Assembly: GCF_001625085.1 (NCBI RefSeq)
Contig: NZ_BDAW01000026.1
Coordinates: 1-64,000 of the forward strand
Length of the DNA stretch: 64,000 nucleotides
Source of the DNA: Nocardia acidivorans NBRC 108247
Lineage (GTDB): Bacteria > Actinomycetota > Actinomycetes > Mycobacteriales > Mycobacteriaceae
Reading direction: 5' to 3'
Every line of letters begins with the position of its first letter. Within the stretch, counting starts at the first letter, position 1. Positions 36,496 through 45,769 of this stretch are shown here, piece by piece. The position numbers were made by a program, and so were the translations under genes. The notes beneath the pieces are model-generated. The model searched no databases. It was not told the DNA's origin and was given only the letters and a program-made list of their open reading frames with translations.

Positions 36496-37382
36496 TTCAC
36501 GCTTCCAGCGGTGAGACCTGCGACAAGACGTTTCTCGATCACGGCGAAGAGGATGACGACCGGCACGATACCGACCGTAGAGATGGCGAAGACGTATTGC
36601 CAAGCCGTGTCGTACTGGCCGATGAACTTGGTCAGGGCCACCGACAGCGGCTGGTTCTCCGGGGTGGTCAGAATGACCAGGCTGGCGGCGAATTCGTTCC
36701 AGCAGGCCACCACCGTGAAGATGGTCGCGGTGACGATGCCGGGCCAGACCAGCGGCAGACTCACCCGGGTCAGGATCTGCCAGCGGCTCAACCCGTCCAG
36801 CTGCGCGGCCTCCTCGATCTCCACCGGGACCGAGGCGAAGAAACTGTGCAGGATCCAGACGGCGAAGGAGAGGTTGAAGGCCGAGTTCACCAGGATCATG
36901 GCCAGCCAGGTGTCATTGATGCCGAGGGTGAAGAACTCCCGGATCAGGCCCGTCACCAGCACGGTGGGCTGCAACATCTGGGTGATGAGCACCAGGCCGA
37001 GGAAGGCGACGCGGCCCGGAAACCGCCGTCGCGCCGTGTAATACGCGGCGGGGATGGCCACCAGCAGCACCAGCAGGGTCGCGGCGGTGGAGATGACGAT
37101 GGTGCTGACCATGTTGAACGACAGCGGTGTCTCCGGGGTGTTCCACATGGTGGAGTAGTTGTCCGGATGCCACTGCTCGGGCAGATAGGTTGGCGGGATG
37201 CGCAGGATCTCGGCGCGCGATTTCAACGAGCCCAGCAGCATCACGCCGTAGGGGATCAGGAAGACCGCCGCCAGCAGCACCCCCACCGCGGTGAGCTCCC
37301 AGCGTCGCCGTTTACGCCGGGGCGCACGGGATTCGGAGTCGGCGGGCGGTTCGTTCAACAGCACGGGAACGGTCGTGGTCAC
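36492..37382 (-). CDS. Carbohydrate ABC transporter permease (MalG type)
   Basis: 296 residues from GTG 37382 (overlaps the other permease stop, GTGA). Six predicted spans. The binding-protein-dependent permease loop EEAAQLDGLSRWQILTRVSLPLVWPGI contains the EAA motif that contacts the ATPase. C-terminal AVIEKRLVAGLTAGSVK is typical of MalG/CUT1 permeases. The ATPase is not encoded here, so a shared MsiK-type ATPase elsewhere is likely. Confidence 0.9.
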   Translation of the reverse strand: MTTTVPVLLNEPPADSESRAPRRKRRRWELTAVGVLLAAVFLIPYGVMLLGSLKSRAEILRIPPTYLPEQWHPDNYSTMWNTPETPLSFNMVSTIVISTAATLLVLLVAIPAAYYTARRRFPGRVAFLGLVLITQMLQPTVLVTGLIREFFTLGINDTWLAMILVNSAFNLSFAVWILHSFFASVPVEIEEAAQLDGLSRWQILTRVSLPLVWPGIVTATIFTVVACWNEFAASLVILTTPENQPLSVALTKFIGQYDTAWQYVFAISTVGIVPVVILFAVIEKRLVAGLTAGSVK

Positions 37383-38275
37383 GAGTCCACCTGCTCGGTC
37401 GGGCGGATCACCTTCACATAGATCGCGATGATCACCACGATCAGCACGAAGTTCAGCACGCTCATCGCCGCGGCGGTGTCGACCTGCTGATTCTGCCTGA
37501 TCAGCTTGAAGGTCAAGGTCGTCGTGGTGTCGGCGGAGAATCCGGCGATACTGCCGGTGAGCACCTGCAGGATCGGCAGTGAGTTGAAGACATTGATGAT
37601 GTTGATAATGGTCGCGACCGCGATGGCGGGGCGCAGCTGCGGCAGTGTGATGTACCGGTAGCGCTGCCACGAATTCGCGCCGTCCACCCGGCCCGCCTCC
37701 TGAACCTCGGCCGGAATCGATTGCAGCCCGGCCAGAATCGTGTACGTGGTGAACGGGATCGAGACGAAGACGCCGACCACCACGGCCACCACGAACGCCG
37801 GTCCCGGCTGTTTGGTGAAGCCGTAGCCGCGATCGAGCACCCCGATATCGACCAGGAACCGATTGGCGATGCCGACATCGGGATCCAGCATGTAGTAGAA
37901 GATGGTCGTGGTCATCACCACCGACGCCGCCCACGGCACCAGGATCGCCATGCGCACCGCGGTCCGGCCCGGGAACTCCTTGTTCAGGAATTGCGCCAGC
38001 GCCGCCGAGAGCAGCAGCGTCGACCCGACCACGGCAACCACCCAGATCACCGTGTGCGCCAGGATCGGCCCGAGTTCGGGGATGGCGAAAAGCCTGCGGT
38101 AGTTGGCGAATCCGGCCGCACCCTGGTCCTGCCCGTACGGGCTCAGCGCCCGGGTGCTGGTCCACAGCATGTATCCGGCCGGGAAGACCACGATCGCCGC
38201 GATCAGCACCAGCACCGGGCCGATCCACGGCAGGGCGGCCAGCCCCGCCGTGAATCGTGTTGCGCGCCTGCTCAA
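37379..38275 (-). CDS. Carbohydrate ABC transporter permease (MalF type)
   Basis: 298 residues from TTG 38275, whose TTGA overlaps the binding-protein stop. Six spans and the EAA loop QEAGRVDGANSWQRYRYITLPQLRPAI. Pairs with the MalG-type permease. In-frame sequence upstream of TTG belongs to the binding-protein gene. Confidence 0.9.
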   Translation of the reverse strand: MSRRATRFTAGLAALPWIGPVLVLIAAIVVFPAGYMLWTSTRALSPYGQDQGAAGFANYRRLFAIPELGPILAHTVIWVVAVVGSTLLLSAALAQFLNKEFPGRTAVRMAILVPWAASVVMTTTIFYYMLDPDVGIANRFLVDIGVLDRGYGFTKQPGPAFVVAVVVGVFVSIPFTTYTILAGLQSIPAEVQEAGRVDGANSWQRYRYITLPQLRPAIAVATIINIINVFNSLPILQVLTGSIAGFSADTTTTLTFKLIRQNQQVDTAAAMSVLNFVLIVVIIAIYVKVIRPTEQVDS

Positions 38276-39525
38276 CTCGCCGCCTGCGTGATCTTCTTCA
38301 GTACATCGGCCGGATCCGCGCCCTGGGCGATGGTGCCCATCTGCTGTTTGATCGCGCCCTGCACCGCACCCCACTTGGGATTGTTGCTCGGGTAGAACTT
38401 GGCGACCGGGAGGGTGGCCGAGAAGATCTTGGTCACCGGATCGTCGGCGAGCACCGTGACCGCGCTCTTGGTGATCGGAATGAAGTGCTCGTTCTTGACG
38501 AAGTTGGCGTACACGGCCGCGGTGTAGAAGTAGTCGATGAACTTCCTGATCGCGTCCTGCTTCTTGCCGTCCTTCTTGAACGCCATCAGGTGATCGGCCA
38601 CGCCGAGCGTGACGGGCGTGCCGGTCTCGGTGGGCGTGGGCGCGGTGGCGTACTTCAGCGCCGGGTTCTTATCGCTGATCATGCCGATCACCGGCGGCAG
38701 GCCCTCGATCATGCCGATCTTGCCCTGGATGAAGGAGTTGATCACGTCCTTGCGATCGGTGGCACCCGGATTCGGCTGGGTCACACCGGCGTTGGCGATG
38801 GCCTGCATGGCCTCGAGGCCATTGAGGTTCTGCGGGGTGTCGATGGTGAGATTGCCGCCATCGGACCAGTTGCCGCCCGCGCCGAAGGTCCAGATGGAGG
38901 TCTCGCCCTGCGCCTCCTCGCTGCCCAGGGGCAGGCCGTAGCCGGACACGCCGTTGCCGAGCGCCTGGATCTTCTTGGCGTCATCGGTCAGCTCGGCCCA
39001 GGTCTTGGGCGGGGTGGTGATACCAGCCTTCTCGAAGAGCTCGGAGTTGTAGAAGAGCGTGCGGGTGGAGGCGAAAAGCGGTAGCGCCCACTGGGTTCCG
39101 TCGATGGTGGCGTTCTGCGCGAAGGCGGGCTGGATATCGGCGATGGTGCTGTCGGAGGCGATCTCCTTGGCCGTGTAGAGCAGCTTGTCCTTGGCGAAGG
39201 TGGAGTAGGCGTCGATATTCAGGATGTCCGGGGTGCTGGACTGCGACTGCAGTTTGGTGCGCACCACGTCATTGATGTTGTTCCAGGATTCGATCTGCAG
39301 GTCGACCTTGATATCGGGATTCTTGTCGTGGAAACCGGCGATGATCGCGTCCCAGAGCGCCTTGGTGCCGTGCGCGCCATCGCTGTAGGAGGGGACCAGC
39401 ATCTTGATGGTGTTCGGATCATTGTCGTCCGAACTCTTCGAACCGAAGCCGCAGGAGGAGGCGGCGAGCACCGCCGCGGTGAGCACCGCTACACCGGTGA
39501 GGGTCCGTTGGAGACGTCTTTTCAC
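38272..39525 (-). CDS. Sugar ABC transporter substrate-binding lipoprotein (family 1)
   Basis: 417 residues from GTG 39525 with GAAAGG about 9 nt upstream (GTG 39546 also in frame). Lipobox AASSC with Cys25. Mature part has IKMLVPSYSDGAHGTKALWDAIIAGFHDKNPDIKVDLQ and LFEKAGITTPPKTWAELTDDAKKIQ, typical of CUT1 binding proteins. Neighbouring catabolic genes predict N-acetylgalactosamine or N-acetylglucosamine (or an oligomer) as ligand. Confidence 0.9.
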   Translation of the reverse strand: MKRRLQRTLTGVAVLTAAVLAASSCGFGSKSSDDNDPNTIKMLVPSYSDGAHGTKALWDAIIAGFHDKNPDIKVDLQIESWNNINDVVRTKLQSQSSTPDILNIDAYSTFAKDKLLYTAKEIASDSTIADIQPAFAQNATIDGTQWALPLFASTRTLFYNSELFEKAGITTPPKTWAELTDDAKKIQALGNGVSGYGLPLGSEEAQGETSIWTFGAGGNWSDGGNLTIDTPQNLNGLEAMQAIANAGVTQPNPGATDRKDVINSFIQGKIGMIEGLPPVIGMISDKNPALKYATAPTPTETGTPVTLGVADHLMAFKKDGKKQDAIRKFIDYFYTAAVYANFVKNEHFIPITKSAVTVLADDPVTKIFSATLPVAKFYPSNNPKWGAVQGAIKQQMGTIAQGADPADVLKKITQAAS

Positions 39526-39583
39526 TTGTCGAACCTTTCGATACACACACCCGGGCCAAAGGGGGGATGATGAGGTCGACCGG

Positions 39584-39658
39584 GTGATCGTTGTCGAATC
39601 TAACCCAGCCGTGATTGATTGTGACTACTTTGGCTGTAAATTTGACATGAACGATCAC
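39584..39658. promoter_or_regulatory. Candidate DeoR operator region
   Basis: GTGATCGTT (39584-39592) and its exact inverse AACGATCAC (39650-39658) flank a third related copy GTGATTGATT (39611). The set lies between the divergent transport and catabolic operons, where the DeoR regulator should bind. The right half falls just inside the earliest start of the SIS gene, which may mean translation starts later. Confidence 0.5.
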
Positions 39659-40591
39659 TGGGCGCACGCTGGGCTGGTGCTGCCCTCCGCCGAACAAACC
39701 CCAGCCACTTTCCTCGCCTCCGAGATCGCCTCCCAGCCCGACAATTGGGCGCGAGCACAATCGATCGCCACCCGACATCGCGCACTGCTGCCCGGCATCG
39801 GTGAGCGTGTGGCGGCGATAGGTTGCGGTACATCGCTTTTCATGGCGCGTGCGTACGCCGCCCGGCGCGAGCTCGCGGGCTACGGTCCGACCGACGCCTG
39901 GCCCGCCGGGCAGATTCCGAACGGCCGCCGCTACGACCGCTACGTGGTGATCTGCCGCTCCGGCACCACCACCGAGGTGATCGCGGCGCTGCGCGCGCTG
40001 CCCGCCGAGACGCCGCGCACGATCATCTGCTCGAGTCCGGGCACACCCGTGCTCGCACTGGGTGATTCGATCCTCATCGACGAGGTGGACGAGCGCTCGG
40101 TGGTGCAGACCCGGTTCGCCACCACCACCCTGGCGATTCTGCGCTGGAGCCTGGGCGAGGACCTCACCCCGGTGATCGCGCAGGCCCGCGCGGTGCTCGC
40201 CGAGGATCCGGCCGAATCGCTCGCCGCGGTGCGCCGGGCGGACCAGATCACCTTCACCGGAATGGGATTCGCCGCCGCACTCGCCGAGGAGGCCGCGCTC
40301 AAACTGCGCGAAGCCTGCCAATCCTGGACCGAGTCCTATCTGGCCACCGAATATCGGCACGGGCCGATCAGCATTGCCGCGCCCGGGCGCGCGGTCTGGG
40401 CCTTCGGTCCGCTGCTGCCCGGTTTGGCCGCCGATATCGCCGCCACCGGCGCACACCTGGAGCATCGCGATATCGATCCGATGGCGGATCTGGTTCGCGT
40501 ACACCGGCTCTGCGTACTGCGTGCGGCCGATCTCGGGCTGGATCCCGATCATCCGCGTAGCCTGACTCGCTCAGTGGTTCTCGATTCCTGA
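39647..40591 (+). CDS. SIS-domain sugar isomerase/deaminase (AgaS-like)
   Basis: 314 residues from ATG 39647; GTG 39676 is an alternative. Two SIS domains: VAAIGCGTSLFMARAYAARRELAG...CRSGTTTEVIAALRAL (residues ~50-125) and FTGMGFAAALAEEAALKLREACQSWTESYLATEYRHGPISI (~205-250). Lacks the glutaminase domain of GlmS, as expected of AgaS-type galactosamine-6-phosphate deaminase/isomerases. It would convert hexosamine 6-phosphate to ketose 6-phosphate plus ammonia. No NagB is present, so this protein is the likely deaminase of the locus. Confidence 0.85.
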   Translation: MNDHWAHAGLVLPSAEQTPATFLASEIASQPDNWARAQSIATRHRALLPGIGERVAAIGCGTSLFMARAYAARRELAGYGPTDAWPAGQIPNGRRYDRYVVICRSGTTTEVIAALRALPAETPRTIICSSPGTPVLALGDSILIDEVDERSVVQTRFATTTLAILRWSLGEDLTPVIAQARAVLAEDPAESLAAVRRADQITFTGMGFAAALAEEAALKLREACQSWTESYLATEYRHGPISIAAPGRAVWAFGPLLPGLAADIAATGAHLEHRDIDPMADLVRVHRLCVLRAADLGLDPDHPRSLTRSVVLDS

Positions 40592-40623
40592 GCAGTCCTA
40601 GTTTTCCTGAGCGGAGCCCGATC

Positions 40624-41562
40624 ATGAACCTGCAACCCGTCATCGGACTCGGCGCGGACGCGCTCGTACTCGGCCTGGACGTCGGCGGCACCACGGTGAA
40701 AGCCGAGATCACCGATGCCACCGGAGCGGTGCTGGCCAGCGGAGACCAGCCCACTCCGCGCGGTGCGGCGGCCTTCGACGCCATGCTCGAGCTCGGAGAC
40801 GCGCTGCTGGACAAGCTCTCCGAGACCGATCGGGCGCGGGTGCAGCGGGCGGCGGTGCTGCTGCCCGGCGTGGTCGACACCGCAAATTCCGTCGCGGTGT
40901 TCAGCGCCAATATCGGCTGGCGCGATATCGAGGTGGGCTCGCGCTTCACCGACCGGTGGGGCATGCCGGTCCTGCTCGAACACGATGTGGCCGCCGCCGG
41001 CTGGGCGGAATGGCGCTTCGGCGCGGGCAATGACCGGGAATCGGTGTGCGTGGTGATCATCGGCACCGGCATCAGCGGAACGCTCTCCGTCGGTGGACGA
41101 TTCGTGCGCGGCGGTATCGGACAGGCCGGGGAGTACGGCCATATCTCGGTGCGCCGGGGCGGACTGCCCTGCCCCTGCGGCAATGTCGGCTGCGTGGAGA
41201 CGGTGGCCTCGGCCGCCGCCATCGCGCGCGCCTACACCCGGCGCACCGATATCGAATGTGACAGCGCGGCAATGGTATTCGACCGGGTCGGCTATGACGA
41301 GGATGCCCGCGCCGTGGTCGCGGACGCCGTCGACGCGCTGGCCGACGGTCTGCTCGGCGTCATCCACGCCGTCTGCCCCGAACGGGTCGTACTCGGTGGC
41401 GGGCTCGCGGGCGCGGGGGACGCCCTGGCCCAGCCCCTGCACCGCGCACTCACCGATCGGCTGCGCGTGGTGCCGGTCCCCGAGGTCGTGATCGGAACCT
41501 TCGGCGCGCGTGCGGGACTCACCGGTGCGGCCCTGTTCGCCAGATACGGGGTGCTGGCATGA
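40624..41562 (+). CDS. ROK family N-acetylhexosamine kinase
   Basis: 312 residues. ATP-binding DVGGTTVKAE at residue 19, IGTGISG second phosphate motif, and the ROK zinc motif GEYGHISVRRGGLPCPCGNVGCVETVAS (His and three Cys). Glu and His contacts typical of sugar kinases are preserved. Phosphorylates GlcNAc, GalNAc or glucose at O6 after ABC import. Confidence 0.9.
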   Translation: MNLQPVIGLGADALVLGLDVGGTTVKAEITDATGAVLASGDQPTPRGAAAFDAMLELGDALLDKLSETDRARVQRAAVLLPGVVDTANSVAVFSANIGWRDIEVGSRFTDRWGMPVLLEHDVAAAGWAEWRFGAGNDRESVCVVIIGTGISGTLSVGGRFVRGGIGQAGEYGHISVRRGGLPCPCGNVGCVETVASAAAIARAYTRRTDIECDSAAMVFDRVGYDEDARAVVADAVDALADGLLGVIHAVCPERVVLGGGLAGAGDALAQPLHRALTDRLRVVPVPEVVIGTFGARAGLTGAALFARYGVLA

Positions 41563-42788
41563 CGCGCCGGTCGCGCCGGAGCGCCGCGGCGCAGGCGGGC
41601 GGTGTCGCGGCGGCCGTCGGCCCGGATTTCGGCGTCGATGCGGGCGTGCACATCCGGGGGCGGATCTTCGCGCCGAGTCACGTGGTCGAGGATGGGGTGG
41701 TCTCGGTCCTGGGTGAGCGCATCATCGCGGTACGCACGAATGAGCAATGGACGGTGACGCATCCGGGATCGGGGGAACTGCCCTTCGAGGGGATGCTGTT
41801 GCCGGGGCTGGTGGATATCCACGTGCACGGCGGGGCCGGACATCGGTTCGACACGGTGGATCAGGCCGATGCCGCCGGGGCGGCCGCCTATCACCGGTCG
41901 CGGGGCAGTACCACCGTGCTCGCCGGGATCGTCACCGCCGCACCGGAGGATATGGTGGCCCAGGCGGGCGCGCTGCGCGAACTCGCCGACGACGGGGTGA
42001 TCGGCGGGATCTACGCCGAAGGACCCTTTCTGTCCGAGACCCGCTGCGGTGCACAGGATCCGCGCTATCTCACCGATCCGGATCCGACCCTCACCCGGCG
42101 ATTGATCGACGCCGCGGGCGGCCATCTGCGCGTCATGACCCTGGCTCCTGAACGCGCCGGATTCGAGCAGGTGGCGCGCCTGCTCACCGAGCACGGCGTC
42201 ACGGTCTCGCTCGGCCACACCGATGCCGAGTTCGGGGTACTCCGGGACGCCTTGCGGCCCATCGGTTTCGCGAGTTCGGTCACCCATCTGGCGAATGGCA
42301 TGCGGCCCATGCATCATCGCGCCGCGGGACCGGTCGCCGCCGCGGTCGCCGCCGCCGCGCGCGGTCACGCCACGGTGGAGCTCATCGGCGACGGCGTACA
42401 CGTCGACTCCGGTTTCGGGGCGCTGGTCTTCGCCGCCGCGCCCGAGCGGGTCGCCCTCATCACCGATGCCATGGCCGCCGCCGGAATGCCGGACGGCAGC
42501 TATCACCTCGGTCCGCAGCAGGTCCAGGTCAGCGGTGGCGTGGCCCGGGTGGCGAGCGGCTCCATCGCCGGCGGCACCTCGCACCTGCTGCGCTGCCTGG
42601 CCTGGGCGGTGCGCGAATGCGATGTGTCCCTGGCCGATTCGGTGCGCGCGGCGACCATGACACCGGCCGCGTCCGCCGGGCTCACCGATATCGGCGATAT
42701 CCGGCCGGGCGGCTTCGCCGACCTGATCGCCGTCGACGACGACTTCGGACTGCGCCGCGTACTGCATCGAGGGAAGTGGCTCTCGTGA
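41559..42788 (+). CDS. nagA: N-acetylglucosamine/galactosamine-6-phosphate deacetylase
   Basis: 409 residues, ATGA overlap with the kinase gene. Metal motif LPGLVDIHVHGGAGH (His88, His90), substrate and metal residues in GIYAEGPFL, SLGHTDAEF, HLANGMRPMHHR and the catalytic Asp in LITDAMAAAG. C-terminal amidohydrolase strand GDIRPGGFADLIAVD. Slightly extended N-terminus (about 30 residues). Removes acetate from the 6-phosphate, feeding the SIS deaminase. Confidence 0.9.
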   Translation: MTRRSRRSAAAQAGGVAAAVGPDFGVDAGVHIRGRIFAPSHVVEDGVVSVLGERIIAVRTNEQWTVTHPGSGELPFEGMLLPGLVDIHVHGGAGHRFDTVDQADAAGAAAYHRSRGSTTVLAGIVTAAPEDMVAQAGALRELADDGVIGGIYAEGPFLSETRCGAQDPRYLTDPDPTLTRRLIDAAGGHLRVMTLAPERAGFEQVARLLTEHGVTVSLGHTDAEFGVLRDALRPIGFASSVTHLANGMRPMHHRAAGPVAAAVAAAARGHATVELIGDGVHVDSGFGALVFAAAPERVALITDAMAAAGMPDGSYHLGPQQVQVSGGVARVASGSIAGGTSHLLRCLAWAVRECDVSLADSVRAATMTPAASAGLTDIGDIRPGGFADLIAVDDDFGLRRVLHRGKWLS

Positions 42789-43792
42789 TCCTCACCGTCA
42801 CGCTGAACCCCGCCTACGATCTCACCTATCGCCTACCGAAGTTCGAATATGGTGCGGTGCAACGTATTCCGGCCCTCGAACAGCGGGTCGGCGGTAAGGG
42901 AATCAATGTCGCCCGCGTGCTGACCCAGCTCGGACACGACTGTGTGGCAATGGGATTCGCCGATGCGGCATTCGCGGAGGAGGCCGGGCGGGAGTTGCCC
43001 GTCGACATCGTCACCGCGCTGCCGCGGGTGCGCCGCACCGTGGTCATCAGCGAGGCCGACGGCACCACCACCGGACTCTGGGAACCCGGTGCGACACTGG
43101 ACGATCCGCATGCCGCCGACGTACTGCGGCAGCGGATCGCCGATCGGCTGCCGCGGGCGCGCGGCCTGGTCATCTCGGGGTCGCTACCCGGCGGGGTCGA
43201 TCCACGACTACCCGCCGATCTCGCGAAACTCGCCATCGCCGCCGATGTGCCCGTCATCTGCGATGTGGACGGACCGGCCCTGATCGCGGCCGCGAAAGTC
43301 TCGGGCGTGGTGCTCATGCCGAATGAGGATGAGCTGCAAACGCTCACCGGTTTCCCCGCGCGATCGGCGCAGGATGTCGTCGATACCGTACAGCCCTCGC
43401 TGAAATCCGGTGTGGGCGCGATCATCGCCACCCGGGGGCGCGACGGCCTGGTCGGGGCCGTGCGCGGGGCGGCCTGGAGTGCCGCGCCGAGCGAATCGGT
43501 GACCGGAAACCCCACCGGCGCGGGCGATGCGGCAGCCGCGGCCCTCATTGCCGGATTGGCGGCGCTGCCCAAGATTCCGCGCGATTTCCCCGCACAGCTG
43601 GAATGGCCGAATGTGGTGTTGCCCGGCTGGCTCCGTGCGCCCGAACTCGATTGGCCCGCCCTGCTCGCCGACGTGGTCGCGACCTCCGCCGCCGCGGTGG
43701 CCCGGCCGGTGGCGGGCGAGATCGATATGGACCTGCGCACCGCGCTCATTCCCGAGGTGCGGTTGCTGCCGGTGCACAACTGGCTCTACTAG
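42785..43792 (+). CDS. PfkB-family kinase (tagatose-6-phosphate kinase / 1-phosphofructokinase type), copy 1
   Basis: 335 residues from GTG 42785 overlapping the nagA stop (GTGA). ILTVTLNPAYDLTYRLP, RVGGKGINVARVLTQLG, VISGSLPGGVD and NPTGAGDAAAAALIAGL (catalytic Asp in GAGD) mark the LacC/FruK branch. Adds the second phosphate to the ketose 6-phosphate before aldol cleavage. Has an extra ~20 residues near 255-280 relative to copy 2. Confidence 0.9.
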   Translation: MILTVTLNPAYDLTYRLPKFEYGAVQRIPALEQRVGGKGINVARVLTQLGHDCVAMGFADAAFAEEAGRELPVDIVTALPRVRRTVVISEADGTTTGLWEPGATLDDPHAADVLRQRIADRLPRARGLVISGSLPGGVDPRLPADLAKLAIAADVPVICDVDGPALIAAAKVSGVVLMPNEDELQTLTGFPARSAQDVVDTVQPSLKSGVGAIIATRGRDGLVGAVRGAAWSAAPSESVTGNPTGAGDAAAAALIAGLAALPKIPRDFPAQLEWPNVVLPGWLRAPELDWPALLADVVATSAAAVARPVAGEIDMDLRTALIPEVRLLPVHNWLY

Positions 43793-43800
43793 GAGAATTC

Positions 43801-44652
43801 ATGCCCCTCACCCCGATTCCGAGGTTGATCGAGTTGGCCGGGCCCGGCGGTCTCGGCGCGTTCAATGTGATCACCCTCGAACATGCCGAGGCCATCGCGG
43901 CCGCCGCCGAAGCCACGCGAAGACCCGCGATTCTGCAGATCTCGGAGAATACGGTGAAGTATCACGGCGCGCTGAAACCACTCGCTCGCGCCTGTTTGCA
44001 GATCGCGGCGGACAGTTCGGCCGCGCTCGCGGTACACCTGGACCACGCCACCGAGACCGAATTGATCAGGGAGGCGGTCGAGGTGGGGCTCACCTCGGTC
44101 ATGTACGACGGTGCGGCCCTCGACTACGCCGACAATGTCGCCGCCACCGCGGAGATCACCCGCTGGTGTCATGAGCGCGAGGTCTTCGTGGAGGCCGAAT
44201 TGGGTGAGGTCGGTGGGAAGAACGGTGCGCATGTACCGGGCGTGCGCACCGATCCGGACGAGGCCGCCGCCTTCGTCGCCGCCACCGGAGTGGACGCGCT
44301 CGCGGTGGCGGTCGGGTCGGTGCACGCCATGCAGACCCGGGCGGCGACCCTCGACACCGAACTGATTGCGAGTTTGGCGAAGGCGCTGGCGGTGCCGCTG
44401 GTGCTGCACGGCTCCTCCGGGGTTCCGGACGAGGGGTTGCGGGCTGCGGTGCGGCACGGCATGGTCAAGATCAATATCGGCACCCGGCTGAATATCGCGC
44501 TGACCGAGGCGGTGCGTATCGCGCTGGCGGCGGGGCCCGGGATCACCGATCCGCGAAAGTATCTGGGTCCCGGACGGTTCGGCGTCCAGCAGGATGTGCA
44601 GCATCATCTGCGGGTGCTCAGCGCGCGGGCGCTGCGGGCGGTGCCGAACTGA
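43801..44652 (+). CDS. Class II ketose-bisphosphate aldolase (tagatose/fructose type)
   Basis: 283 residues with AGGAG 6 nt before ATG. Zinc ligands in VHLDHATE and the later LHGSSGV; EAELGEVGGKNG (catalytic region) and KINIGTRLN (phosphate binding). Length and motifs resemble GatY/KbaY-type tagatose-bisphosphate aldolases. Cleaves the bisphosphate to dihydroxyacetone phosphate and glyceraldehyde 3-phosphate. Confidence 0.9.
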   Translation: MPLTPIPRLIELAGPGGLGAFNVITLEHAEAIAAAAEATRRPAILQISENTVKYHGALKPLARACLQIAADSSAALAVHLDHATETELIREAVEVGLTSVMYDGAALDYADNVAATAEITRWCHEREVFVEAELGEVGGKNGAHVPGVRTDPDEAAAFVAATGVDALAVAVGSVHAMQTRAATLDTELIASLAKALAVPLVLHGSSGVPDEGLRAAVRHGMVKINIGTRLNIALTEAVRIALAAGPGITDPRKYLGPGRFGVQQDVQHHLRVLSARALRAVPN

Positions 44653-44748
44653 TCCGCTGGCGAATTGCTGACTTTGCGAATCTTTTCGCTGCCCATTCGC
44701 GAGGTTTGGGGCTTGCGCCCACCCAGCCGACATGAACTAGTTGTACGG

Positions 44749-45693
44749 GTGATCCTCACCGTGACCATGAACCCCGCCTACGACATGACCTATCGGGTCG
44801 AGCATTTCGAGCGGGGCCGGGCACACCGGGTGCGGTCGGTGGATCAGCGGCTCGGCGGCCGCGGGATCAATGTCAACCGGGTGCTGAACCAACTGGGCAA
44901 ATACGCGCGCGCCACCGGATTCTCGGACCACTCCTTCGCCGCGGCGGCCGAACTCGAGATGCCCGTCGACTTCGTGCACGCGCTGCCGTGGGTGCGGCGC
45001 ACCGTGGTGATCAGCGAATCCGACGACGGCACCGCCACCGCGCTGTGGGAGCCCGGACCGCGCATCTCCGAACCGCATGCGGTGGATCAACTGCGAGTGC
45101 GGGTGGCCGGGATGCTCTCGGATATGAGCGGCATGGTCATCGCGGGCTCACTGCCCGGCGGTGTCGATCCGGGCCTGCCCGCCGAACTCGCGCGCACCGC
45201 CGCGCGCGCCGGGGTGCCCACCATCTGCGATCTCGACGGTCCGGCGCTGGAACTCTCCGCGCGCGTGCCCGGCGTGGTGCTCACCCCCAATATCGAAGAG
45301 CTGGAACGACTTACGGGCCGACCCGCCGCCACCATCTCGGAGATCCTGGCGGCCGTGGAACCGCTCATGACCGCGGGGGCGGGCGCGGTCATCGTCACCC
45401 GGGGCGGTGCGGGCATGGTCGCGGTGACCGGCGAGCGGGCCTGGTCCGCCGCGCTGCCGCAGCCGCTGGCGGGCAATCCCACCGGGGCCGGGGACGCCGC
45501 GGTGGCCGCGATCATCGCGGGCCTGGCCGCCGGGCCGAATCCGAACTGGCCCGCGCTGCTCACCGATGCGGTGGCCACCTCCGCCGCCGCGGTGGTGATT
45601 CCGGTCGCGGGTGAGATCGATCGAGCCCTGCGCGATCGGCTCACCCCTACCGTTCGCGTCACCGAACTGGAGCCGGTGGCGGCTCGCCCGTAG
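44749..45693 (+). CDS. PfkB-family kinase (1-phosphofructokinase type), copy 2
   Basis: 314 residues from GTG 44749 without a clear ribosome site. ILTVTMNPAYDMTYRVEHFERG, RLGGRGINVNRVLNQLG, IAGSLPGGVD and NPTGAGDAAVAAIIAGL parallel copy 1 along the full length, so the two kinases are paralogues flanking the aldolase. The GKG of copy 1 is GRG here. It may act on a different ketose phosphate or be redundant. Confidence 0.85.
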   Translation: MILTVTMNPAYDMTYRVEHFERGRAHRVRSVDQRLGGRGINVNRVLNQLGKYARATGFSDHSFAAAAELEMPVDFVHALPWVRRTVVISESDDGTATALWEPGPRISEPHAVDQLRVRVAGMLSDMSGMVIAGSLPGGVDPGLPAELARTAARAGVPTICDLDGPALELSARVPGVVLTPNIEELERLTGRPAATISEILAAVEPLMTAGAGAVIVTRGGAGMVAVTGERAWSAALPQPLAGNPTGAGDAAVAAIIAGLAAGPNPNWPALLTDAVATSAAAVVIPVAGEIDRALRDRLTPTVRVTELEPVAARP

Positions 45694-45769
45694 CGGACGT
45701 GGCACACCGCACTCGTGCACGGCGGCGTGTTTCCGGGTTCGTGCGGCGTGGCGGGGTAAATTCGGCGGG

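Noticed and set aside
36492-38228. A 578-residue fused sugar permease
   Set aside because: The first half is an Asp/Gly/Arg-rich shadow of the MalF-type gene; real start is GTG 37382.
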